Assembly: GCA_038237665.1 (NCBI GenBank)
Contig: JBBRYK010000025.1
Location: 1 to 35,097 of the forward strand
Direction: 5' to 3'
Source of the DNA: JBBRYK01 sp038237665
Lineage (GTDB): Bacteria > Actinomycetota > Thermoleophilia > Gaiellales > Gaiellaceae
DNA: 35,097 nt
Part shown: positions 23,792-31,125 of the stretch, piece after piece
Position numbering within the stretch: position 1 is the stretch's first letter
Layout: each line of letters starts with the position of its first letter
Program-made: the position numbers and the translations under genes
The notes under the pieces: model-generated
The model's database searches: none
What the model was told of the DNA's origin: nothing
Seen by the model: the letters and a program-made list of their open reading frames with translations, nothing else

Positions 23792-24602
23792 GCACGTAGG
23801 CGTCCCGGCCGAGCCCGCAAGCGTCGAGGAGGCCGCGGAGATCTTCCGGCGCGCCTCGGCGGAGGGCCTGACCGTCTCGATCGAGCGGCCGGGCGGCGAC
23901 ATCCGGCTCTCGACGGCGCGGCTCGACCGGATCCTCGAGCACGAGGCGGGTGACCTGACCGCCACGGTCGAGTCCGGCATCCGCCTCTCGGCTCTGAACG
24001 AGCGCCTTGCCGAGCATGGCCAGGTGCTCGCGCTCGATCCGCCCGGCGATCCCACCGTCGGCGCCTGCCTCGCGGCCAACCTCTCGGGCCCGCGCCGCCA
24101 CCGGTACGGCGAGCCGCGCGACCTCGTGCTCGGGGTCACGCTCGTCCTCGCCGACGGCACGGTCGCCCACTCGGGCGGAAAGGTCGTCAAGAACGTGGCC
24201 GGATACGACCTGGCCAAGCTGTTCTGCGGCTCCCGCGGCCGCCTGGGGCTGATCGCCCGCGCGAGTCTCCGCCTTCATCCGCGCCCGGATGCGGCGCGCA
24301 CGCTCGTCATCCCCGTCGGGACACGGAAGGACGCCGAGCGCGTTGCGCTCACCGTCCATCGCTCGACGTTGTCCCCGAGCGCGTTCGAGCTGCTCCCTCC
24401 GAGCTCGGTGGCTCTCCTCTTCGAGGGCTCCGAGCGGGCGGTCGAGGCCCAGGTCGCCCGGGCCCGGAAACTCGTCGGCGGGGCCGAGGAAGACGCTTCC
24501 GTCTGGGCGCAGGCACTTCCGCCACGCCACGGAGAGCCGGCGCCCCCGGCTCTGCTCGAACGCCTACGAGGCGAGTTCGACCCGCAAGGAGTCCTGGTCT
24601 GA
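23775..24602 (+). CDS. glcE: Glycolate oxidase FAD-binding subunit GlcE
   Basis: 275 aa from a TTG at 23775, 17 nt inside the end of glcD; the frame is open further upstream only as a glcD shadow. It reads ASVEEAAEIFRRASAEGLTV, then the half FAD-domain blocks DPPGDPTVGACLAANLSG, EPRDLVLGVTLVLADGTVA and GGKVVKNVAGYDLAKLFCGS, typical of GlcE, and ends with a short LRGEFDPQGVLV tail. It is slightly shorter than E. coli GlcE (~350 aa) and lacks its long C-terminus. It forms the oxidase core with GlcD and GlcF. Its stop overlaps the CTG start of glcF. Confidence 0.88.
   Translation: MSSDSEHVGVPAEPASVEEAAEIFRRASAEGLTVSIERPGGDIRLSTARLDRILEHEAGDLTATVESGIRLSALNERLAEHGQVLALDPPGDPTVGACLAANLSGPRRHRYGEPRDLVLGVTLVLADGTVAHSGGKVVKNVAGYDLAKLFCGSRGRLGLIARASLRLHPRPDAARTLVIPVGTRKDAERVALTVHRSTLSPSAFELLPPSSVALLFEGSERAVEAQVARARKLVGGAEEDASVWAQALPPRHGEPAPPALLERLRGEFDPQGVLV
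24586..24591 (+). promoter_or_regulatory. Shine-Dalgarno that decides the glcF start
   Basis: AAGGAG lies 7 nt before the CTG at 24599. It is the best ribosome site in the region and points to CTG as start, because the first ATG in frame (24689) would remove the first Fe-S motif. Confidence 0.6.
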
Positions 24603-25804
24603 TCGACCGCAGCCTGATTGCCGACTGCATCCATTGCGGCTTTTGCCTGCCCACCTGCCCAACCTACGGGCCGCTCTGGCAAGAGGAGATGGACTCTCCC
24701 AGGGGCCGCATCCACCTGATGGACGCGCTCGTCGAGGGCCGCATCTCCCTTTCGGCCACCGTCGTCGAGCACTTCGACCGTTGCCTCGGATGCATGGCCT
24801 GCGTGACCTCCTGCCCCTCCGGCGTCCAGTACGACCGCCTGATCGAGCAGACCCGCGAGTACATCGAGGAGCACTACGACCGGGAGCCGGCGGACTGGCT
24901 GCTCCGGACGGCGATCTTTCGCCTGTTTCCACACCCGCAGCGGCTACGCGCCGCCCTCCGGCTGTCCCCGCTCGGCCGGCGTATTCCCCTTCCCGCGCGG
25001 CTCCGCGCGCTCGCCGACCTGGCGCCGCCCTGGCGGGCCGAGGAGGCCCCGCCGCCGTTGACGCCGGCAAGCTCGCCGCGGCGCGCCCGCGTCGGCGTGC
25101 TCGCCGGCTGCGTCCAGCGCGTCGTCTTCGGGGACGTGAACACGGCCACAGCCCGCGTGCTCGCCGCGGAGGGTTGCGAGGTGTCCGTGCCGCCGGGCCA
25201 GGAATGCTGCGGTGCCCTGCACCTCCACGCCGGCCGGCGCGCCGAGGGCATTGCCCGCGCCCGGGCGCTGGGGCGCCTCTTCGCCGAGGCGGGGGTGGAC
25301 GCGATCGTCGTCAACGCGGCGGGGTGCGGCTCCCATTTGAAGGACGCCGGGCTCGACGTGCCCGTCAAGGACGTCTCCGAGCTCCTCGACGAGCTCGGGC
25401 CGCGGGCCGCGCGAGCGCCGCTCGAGCTCCGCGTTGCCTTCCAGGACTCCTGCCACCTGGCGCACGCGCAGGGAATCCGCGACGCACCGCGCGCGCTCCT
25501 GACAACAATCCCCCGGCTCGACCTGGCGGAGCCCGCCGACCAGGCGATCTGCTGTGGAAGCGCCGGTATCTACAACATCGTCCAGCCGCAGGCCGCGCGC
25601 GAGCTCGGGGACCGCAAGGCGACACGCATTCTCGAGACCGAGCCCGATGCCTACGCGAGCGCAAACCCCGGCTGCCTCGTCCAGGTCTCGACGGCGCTGC
25701 GCCGCGCCGGCCGCGCGCTGCCTGCCCTCCATCCGGTCGAGATCCTGGATGCTTCGATTCGGGGCGAATCGTGTGACGAATTGCTACGACGCGCACGTAT
25801 GTAG
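24599..25804 (+). CDS. glcF: Glycolate oxidase iron-sulfur subunit GlcF, CTG start
   Basis: 401 aa when started at CTG 24599. The N-terminus CIHCGFCLPTCPTYG holds Cys10, 13, 16 and 20 of the first 4Fe-4S cluster, and CLGCMACVTSCPSG (Cys62, 65, 68, 72) the second. Two CCG domains follow: VLAGCVQRVVFGDVN with GQECCGALHLHAG, and VAFQDSCHLAHAQG with ICCGSAGIYN and SANPGCLVQV. These match GlcF/LldE-type electron-transfer subunits that bind heterodisulfide-reductase-like centres at the membrane. No ATG, GTG or TTG lies in frame before residue 31, while AAGGAG precedes the CTG, which overlaps the glcE stop (CTGA). Third gene of glcDEF. Confidence 0.88.
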   Translation: MIDRSLIADCIHCGFCLPTCPTYGPLWQEEMDSPRGRIHLMDALVEGRISLSATVVEHFDRCLGCMACVTSCPSGVQYDRLIEQTREYIEEHYDREPADWLLRTAIFRLFPHPQRLRAALRLSPLGRRIPLPARLRALADLAPPWRAEEAPPPLTPASSPRRARVGVLAGCVQRVVFGDVNTATARVLAAEGCEVSVPPGQECCGALHLHAGRRAEGIARARALGRLFAEAGVDAIVVNAAGCGSHLKDAGLDVPVKDVSELLDELGPRAARAPLELRVAFQDSCHLAHAQGIRDAPRALLTTIPRLDLAEPADQAICCGSAGIYNIVQPQAARELGDRKATRILETEPDAYASANPGCLVQVSTALRRAGRALPALHPVEILDASIRGESCDELLRRARM

Positions 25805-25823
25805 CGCGATGGCCATCGTCGTC

Positions 25824-25829
25824 TACACT
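25824..25829 (+). promoter_or_regulatory. Candidate -10 for the PrsW-like gene
   Basis: TACACT lies 11 nt before the GTG at 25841, giving a leader of about five nucleotides at most. No clear -35 is seen. Gap between glcF and this gene is 36 nt. Confidence 0.35.
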
Positions 25830-25840
25830 CCTGCCCGCAG

Positions 25841-27001
25841 GTGAGCGAGACCCCCTCAACGATCACGTGCCCGCGCTGCGAGCACGTCGTCCCGGCGACG
25901 CCGTACTGCGTCCGCTGCGGTGAGTGGCTGGTCGACGACCTGAGCCAGCATCCGTCCGGCAGGCGAGGCTTCGCTGCGGCTCCGAACGAGAGCCCGCTCC
26001 GGCCAAACGTGATCTCGACGATCTTCCCGCAGCTGCCGCGGGCCGACATGGACAGCTTCCGGGCATCCCTGGCCCTCGGCGCCGCCGCGATCATCGTGCT
26101 GGCCCTCTTCCGCCTCTTCCCGCTCGGGCTCGTCGGCTCGGCGGTGCTGGTCCCGCTGCTCGTGATCCTCTACCTCTGGGATGTCGACCTCTACGAGGAC
26201 GAGCCGCTTCTGGTCATGGCCCTGACGATCCTGTGGGGGATCGGGGCGGGCATAGGCGTCGGCTTCCTGACGAGGCACGTCGTCGAGCAGAGCGCGGGTC
26301 TCGCGGTTCAGACGAGCAACCACACCTTGATCTGGAGCGGAATCTTGATCCCGCTGATCAGCTTCGCGGCGATGATCGCCGGGCCACTTCCTCTCCTCCC
26401 GTACCGGAAGTTCAACGACGTCCTCGACGGAGCGACCTTCGGCGCCGCTTGCGCAGTGTCGTTCGTCGGTGCGGAACTCCTGACCCACTCGTCCGACTTC
26501 CTCGCCTCCGGCGTCCGTCCGGTCGGCGACACCGTGCCCTGGGTTCTGCGGCTGATCTCCCTGGGCGTCGTCGTGCCCGTGCTCGCAGCCTGTGCGGTCG
26601 GCGCCGTCGCGGGCGCGCTTTGGCTCCGCTATCGGGCGCCGGTCCGTGACCGGAACGTCCTCGGGCCGCTCGGACACCCCTTCGTGGCCGTCCCGCTCGC
26701 AGCCGGGCTGATCGTCGGGGCTGCGCTGATCCAGCTCTATATGGACACCTGGCTCGAGCTCGCGCTGCTGGTGGTCAACGCGCTGCTCGCACTCCTCTGG
26801 CTGCGTCTGATGATCCATCTCGGCCTGCTTCAGGAGGCCTCGGAGATCGAGATCGGCCCGCCGGTCACGTGCACGAACTGCGGGAAGCAGACGCCGAGTC
26901 ACACCTTCTGCGCATTTTGCGGCATGGCGCTCAGGGCCCAGCCGAAGCAGGCGTTTCCTCCGCGACCGCGGGTCGACCCGAAGGGGGCCCAGCCGGCATG
27001 A
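25841..27001 (+). CDS. PrsW-like multi-pass membrane protein with two zinc ribbons
   Basis: 386 aa from a GTG. An N-terminal zinc ribbon (Cys10, 13, 23, 26; TCPRCEHVVPATPYCVRCG) and a C-terminal one (Cys344, 347, 357, 360; CTNCGKQTPSHTFCAFCG) have the same CxxC-x9-CxxC spacing. Between them are about eight hydrophobic helices (from ~74 to ~328). YLWDVDLYEDEPLLVMAL (~111-128) and DVLDGATFGAACAVSFVGAELL (~193-214) match the DxYxxEP and DGxxYGAxxxxGFxxxEN landmarks of PrsW intramembrane proteases. The EExxK motif expected between them is absent (GILIPLISFAAM there), so it may be a non-catalytic relative. The S53 protease gene overlaps it by 4 nt. Function unknown; membrane-bound regulatory or scaffold role inferred. 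Confidence 0.7.
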   Translation: MSETPSTITCPRCEHVVPATPYCVRCGEWLVDDLSQHPSGRRGFAAAPNESPLRPNVISTIFPQLPRADMDSFRASLALGAAAIIVLALFRLFPLGLVGSAVLVPLLVILYLWDVDLYEDEPLLVMALTILWGIGAGIGVGFLTRHVVEQSAGLAVQTSNHTLIWSGILIPLISFAAMIAGPLPLLPYRKFNDVLDGATFGAACAVSFVGAELLTHSSDFLASGVRPVGDTVPWVLRLISLGVVVPVLAACAVGAVAGALWLRYRAPVRDRNVLGPLGHPFVAVPLAAGLIVGAALIQLYMDTWLELALLVVNALLALLWLRLMIHLGLLQEASEIEIGPPVTCTNCGKQTPSHTFCAFCGMALRAQPKQAFPPRPRVDPKGAQPA

Positions 27002-29331
27002 ATGCAGTCACTCCTGAGCCGACCACCCCGGACGCGATCTGGCAGAAGGTCAAGCCGCACAAGTTCATCGCTCTCTTCGCCGCGGCGCTGACGATCTTCT
27101 TCGTGATCGCGCTCGTGGTGATTCTGATCGTCAAGCCCGGCCCGACGCCGCCGCCGTGCTCGCCGAAGGACGACAAGCCCTGCGGCCGGCCCCCGACTCT
27201 GCCCGCCGCCGCGAAGGCGACTCCGCTCGTGAACGGCAAGATCTGGCGGAGCAGCGCGCTCGGCTTCCAGTTCGAATACAACCCGCAGCGCTGGAAGGTC
27301 GCCGATCAGGGGTCGACCGGCGTCGTCATGAACTGGAGCATCCCGTCGCGGCCCGATCTCGACCTGACCCTGATCGTCCAGGGCGCAAAGCTGTCCGAGA
27401 CCCCGCCTGCCCAGCTCCTGCAGAAGCAGATCAACTCGCTCAAGGGAGACGTTCTCGGCCTACGTACGGACCCGAGCCCGAAGCACGCGCTGCTCGGGCC
27501 GAACGTCGGCTACGTCGACCAACAGGCGACGGGGGGTGCGTACGCGGGCACGCTGGACACGCCGCAGGGCCCCGGGGCGCGCATCGCCCTGCTGTCGATG
27601 GCGGCCACAGACGGCAAGATCTCGCTGGTCGCCACGGCTGCCACCACGTCGCCGGAGAGCATCAAGCTCGCGCTGATGAACGAGGCCGACTCCGTGCTGA
27701 ACACCCTCCAGTGGCCGTCGGGCGCGGAGGCGCAGGCGGCCTCCGCGACTTCGCAGCCGCAGGCCTTGCGCGCACGTCCGCAGCTGACCTCGGCGAAGGC
27801 CGTGGACCAGTACGTCGGCCGCACCGCTCCGAGCAAGCGGATCGGCTTCTCCCTGGTCCTCCGCTTCAAGCAGGCGGCCCTCGATCGCTACCTGGAGGAG
27901 CTCCAGGATCCGGCGTCGCCCAACTACCACCGTTATCTGAGCGCCCGCGAGATCGGCCGCCGCTTCGGAATCTCCGACGCCGAGGTCGCGCGCGTAAAGC
28001 GAAGCCTGGCCGCTGCCGGCCTCCAGGTGAACGTCGTCTACGCCCAGCGGACCTCGATCCGCGCCAGCGGCACGGTCGAGAAGATCTCGGCCTACTTCGA
28101 CACCGCGCTCGGCGACTTCAGGGAGCCTTCGGGTCGCGTCTACCACAAGCCGCTCCGAACGCCGACGATCCCAGCTGCCATTCGCCGCTCCGTCTTCGGC
28201 GTGACCGGGCTCTCGACCCGTTCGCTGGCGTTGCCGGCCGCCGTGCCGCAGGGCGGGCTGACGCCGGCCACGACCGAGAAGGCGTACAACCTCGGCCCGT
28301 TGCACAGGGCCGGGATCCAGGGCCAGGGCCAGACGATCGCAATCGTCTCCTTCGACTCCTTCAAGGACTCGGACCCCAAGGCGTTCGACCGCAAGTTCGG
28401 GATCACGGGGCCGCCGGTGAAGCACCGGCGGGTCGCCGGCGGCTCGCCCGTCGGCGAGGGCTCGGTCGAGGTCAATCTCGACATCGACGTCATCCGCAGT
28501 GTCGCGCCGAAGGCCCAGAACATCGATTACGAAGGCCCGAACGGCCGCGTCGGCTACGGCGACATGCTCAATGCCATCGTCCAGGACGGGAAGGCGGACA
28601 TCGCCTCGATCAGCTGGGGCAACTGCGACGACGCCAGCAACCTCTCGCTCACCGAGCGCCGCAACACGACGCAGGCTTTCAAGGCGGCCGTCGCGCGTGG
28701 CATCAGCATCTTCGTCGCCAGCGGCGACGCGGGCGCGTACAGCTGCCAGCGGCGGTTCCTCGAAGACCACCGGCTCACTGCCGAGTTCCCGGGCGACAGC
28801 CCGTACGTGATCTCCGTTGGCGGCACGCGGCTGGCGACAGCCGGGGACGGGAGCTACGTCCGCGAGTACGGGTGGGAGGACGTGCTCGGCAACGGCGGCG
28901 GTGGCGGCGGGCTGAATCCGAAGGATCCGCGCCCGGCCTGGCAGAAGGGCGCCGGCGTCAAGAACACGTTCTCGAACGGGAAGCGGCAGTTGCCCGACGT
29001 CTCGGCCTCCGCCGATCCCGACAGCGGCTTTTACGTCGTGTCCGGCGGCCAGCTCTTCCCGATCGGCGGGACGAGCGCAGCGACGCCGTTCTGGGCCGGG
29101 TCGACCGTGCTGATCCGCCAGCTCGCCCAGAAGCAGGGCATCCGCAAGCTCGGCTTCATCGCGCCGATCCTCTACCAGCTCGCCCAGCAGAAGCCCTCGC
29201 CGTTCCACGACGTGGTCGCCGGGGGGAACCGCTACTACGACGCCGGCCCCGGGTGGGACTACTCGACCGGCCTCGGCTCGCCCGACGTGAACGCGCTCGC
29301 GCAGGCGATGGTCAAGCACCTCAAGCGTTAG
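26998..29331 (+). CDS. Membrane-anchored S53 (sedolisin/kumamolisin) protease
   Basis: 777 aa from the ATG at 26998, with AAGGGGG upstream and an ATGA overlap with the PrsW-like gene. A single transmembrane helix is at residues ~23-45, followed by a Pro-rich spacer. About 75-245 form an extra domain of unknown kind (IWRSSALGFQFEYNPQRWKV onward). ~265-415 match the Pro-kumamolisin activation domain (LRFKQAALDRYLEELQDPAS, NYHRYLSAREIGRRFGIS). The catalytic domain has Glu491 and Asp495 (EVNLDID), oxyanion Asp577 (VASGDAGAY) and Ser693 (GGTSAATPFWAG), plus calcium-site residues at the end (GWDYSTGLGSPD). The topology puts the protease outside the cell, probably acid-active. The anchor is unusual, as most members are secreted free. 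Confidence 0.9.
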   Translation: MNAVTPEPTTPDAIWQKVKPHKFIALFAAALTIFFVIALVVILIVKPGPTPPPCSPKDDKPCGRPPTLPAAAKATPLVNGKIWRSSALGFQFEYNPQRWKVADQGSTGVVMNWSIPSRPDLDLTLIVQGAKLSETPPAQLLQKQINSLKGDVLGLRTDPSPKHALLGPNVGYVDQQATGGAYAGTLDTPQGPGARIALLSMAATDGKISLVATAATTSPESIKLALMNEADSVLNTLQWPSGAEAQAASATSQPQALRARPQLTSAKAVDQYVGRTAPSKRIGFSLVLRFKQAALDRYLEELQDPASPNYHRYLSAREIGRRFGISDAEVARVKRSLAAAGLQVNVVYAQRTSIRASGTVEKISAYFDTALGDFREPSGRVYHKPLRTPTIPAAIRRSVFGVTGLSTRSLALPAAVPQGGLTPATTEKAYNLGPLHRAGIQGQGQTIAIVSFDSFKDSDPKAFDRKFGITGPPVKHRRVAGGSPVGEGSVEVNLDIDVIRSVAPKAQNIDYEGPNGRVGYGDMLNAIVQDGKADIASISWGNCDDASNLSLTERRNTTQAFKAAVARGISIFVASGDAGAYSCQRRFLEDHRLTAEFPGDSPYVISVGGTRLATAGDGSYVREYGWEDVLGNGGGGGGLNPKDPRPAWQKGAGVKNTFSNGKRQLPDVSASADPDSGFYVVSGGQLFPIGGTSAATPFWAGSTVLIRQLAQKQGIRKLGFIAPILYQLAQQKPSPFHDVVAGGNRYYDAGPGWDYSTGLGSPDVNALAQAMVKHLKR

Positions 29332-29337
29332 GCCTCG

Positions 29338-29343
29338 TACGAT
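29338..29343 (+). promoter_or_regulatory. Candidate leaderless -10 of the hyuAB operon
   Basis: TACGAT, then 6 nt (CGCCGC), then the GTG at 29350. It has the same hexamer and spacing as the minus-strand element of the nitroreductase gene. No -35 is obvious. Confidence 0.5.
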
Positions 29344-29349
29344 CGCCGC

Positions 29350-31125
29350 GTGGCGATCCTCGGTATCGACGTCGGCGGGACGTTCACCGACGCCGTGGTG
29401 CTCGACGACGGGCGGCTGCGCATCGCGAAGGTGCCCACGGCGACGCGGCAGGAGGAGTCGGTCGTCGCAGCGGCCCGCGCCGTCGCCGCGGACGCGGGGC
29501 TCGAACGCTTCTCGCACGGGACCACGATCGCGACCAACGCGCTGCTCGAGCGCAAGGGCGCCCGCACCGCCTTCGTCGCCACGTCCGGCTTCGAGCACCT
29601 CCTCCACCTGAGACGGCAGACCCGCGCGCATCTCTACCGGCCGTGCCGGGCTTATCCGGAGCCGCTCGTTCCGCTCGACCGCTGCCACGGCGTCGAGGAG
29701 CGCATCGGACCGGACGGGGTCCTCGTTCCTCTGCGCCTGGAGTCCCTGCCGGAGATCGACGCCGAGGCCGTCGCGGTCTGCCTGCTCTTCTCGTTTCGCG
29801 ACGCCGAGCACGAGCGGCGCGTGGCGGAGGAACTACGCCGCCGCCTGCCGCACGCGCACGTGGTCGCGTCGCACGAGGTCGCGCCCGAGTTCCGCGAGTA
29901 CGAGCGGGCCTCGACGACGGCCGCGGATGCCTACCTGGGGCCCGTGCTCGGCCGGTATCTCCGTGCGCTTGCCGAGCGGTGCCGCGCGGAAGGGCTGCCC
30001 GAGCCCCTCGTGATGCGCTCGTCCGGCGGTCTCGCGAGCCTCGAGGAAGCAGCGGCCCACGCCGCGCTGGCCTTGCTCTCCGGGCCCGCCGCCGGGGCGG
30101 TCGGAGCGGCGCGCGTCGCAGCCCTCGCCGGTGTCGAAGCCGCGATCTCGCTCGACATGGGCGGCACCTCGACCGACGTGTGCTGGATCTCGAACGGGGA
30201 GGTCGAGCGCACGAGCGAGCGGACGGTGGGCGGCATTCCCGTACGTCTTCCGAGCCTCGACGTGCACACGGTAGGCGCCGGCGGCGGGTCGATCGCCCGG
30301 GTGGACGTGGGCGGGGCCCTGCGCGTGGGGCCCGAGAGCGCCGGGGCCGAGCCGGGACCCGCGTGCTACGGGCGCGGCGGCCTCCTCCCGACCGTCACCG
30401 ACGCGAACCTCCTCCTCGGCCGGCTGCCCGACCGGCTTGCGGGTGGGCTCGAGCTCGACCGGGAGGCGGCGGAGCGCGCGCTGGGCTCGATCGACCCTTC
30501 GGCGGTGGTCGAGGTGGTCAACGCGGAGATGCTCCGAGCGCTCCGGACCGTGTCGGTCGAACGCGGGTACGACCCCCGCGGGGTTGCGCTCGTCGCGTTC
30601 GGGGGCGCCGGCCCGCTGCATGCGTGTGCACTGGCCGAGGAGCTCGAGATCGAGACGGTGCTCGTCCCCGAGGCGGCCGGCGTACTCTCCGCGCTCGGGC
30701 TCGTCACCGGCGACGAACGCCGCGACCTGGTGCGTTCGTACGTCGTGCCGCTCGAGGAGGCCGGCGAGCTTCCCGGCGAGGGAGAGGCCGATCTGCGCTA
30801 CCGCGGCCAGTCGTTCGAGCTCACGGTCGCGCTCGGCGGCGGCACGGACGCGGTGGCCGCCAGGTTCCAGCACGCCCACCGAGAGCGGTACGGCTACTCC
30901 GACCCGGATCGCGCCGTCGAGCTGGTCGCGGTGCGAACGGCCGAGGTCACCCCCGGGCCACCGCTCGAGTTGCCGGCGGCCACGCCGCTCGACGTGTCCG
31001 GCCCGGCCCTGCTCGAACTGGACGGCGCAACGTGCTGGATTCCCCCGGGTTGGGTGGGGGCCAGGGATGGGACCTCGACCACGCTCCGGCTCACGAAAGG
31101 TCGAGAAAGCGTGCCGGGAACGTGA
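29350..31125 (+). CDS. hyuA: Hydantoinase/oxoprolinase subunit A
   Basis: 591 aa from a GTG. The N-terminus LGIDVGGTFTDAVVLDDGR and FSHGTTIATNALLERKGA, then DMGGTSTDVCWISNGE and TVGAGGGSIARVD, are the paired phosphate-binding loops of the ASKHA ATPase fold in the hydantoinase A/oxoprolinase family; ESAGAEPGPACYGRGG and AFGGAGPLHACALAEEL are further family blocks. HyuA with HyuB performs ATP-dependent ring opening of hydantoins or 5-oxoproline, or the related carboxylation of ketones. At 591 aa it is a little shorter than usual (~680), missing part of the C-terminal region. It overlaps hyuB (GTGA). Confidence 0.9.
   Translation: MAILGIDVGGTFTDAVVLDDGRLRIAKVPTATRQEESVVAAARAVAADAGLERFSHGTTIATNALLERKGARTAFVATSGFEHLLHLRRQTRAHLYRPCRAYPEPLVPLDRCHGVEERIGPDGVLVPLRLESLPEIDAEAVAVCLLFSFRDAEHERRVAEELRRRLPHAHVVASHEVAPEFREYERASTTAADAYLGPVLGRYLRALAERCRAEGLPEPLVMRSSGGLASLEEAAAHAALALLSGPAAGAVGAARVAALAGVEAAISLDMGGTSTDVCWISNGEVERTSERTVGGIPVRLPSLDVHTVGAGGGSIARVDVGGALRVGPESAGAEPGPACYGRGGLLPTVTDANLLLGRLPDRLAGGLELDREAAERALGSIDPSAVVEVVNAEMLRALRTVSVERGYDPRGVALVAFGGAGPLHACALAEELEIETVLVPEAAGVLSALGLVTGDERRDLVRSYVVPLEEAGELPGEGEADLRYRGQSFELTVALGGGTDAVAARFQHAHRERYGYSDPDRAVELVAVRTAEVTPGPPLELPAATPLDVSGPALLELDGATCWIPPGWVGARDGTSTTLRLTKGRESVPGT

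Noticed and set aside
27460..29811. Minus-strand 783-codon open frame opposite the S53 gene
   Set aside because: It is antisense to a clear S53 protease, has no recognisable motifs, and shows the Arg/Asp/Val-rich composition of antisense shadow frames.
27156..31121. A plus-strand frame, open for kilobases over the S53 and hyuA genes and joined to hyuB, that could give a protein of 1800 residues
   Set aside because: Its upstream part is an Arg/Pro-rich shadow of GC-rich genes in another frame; only the last 494 codons are hyuB.
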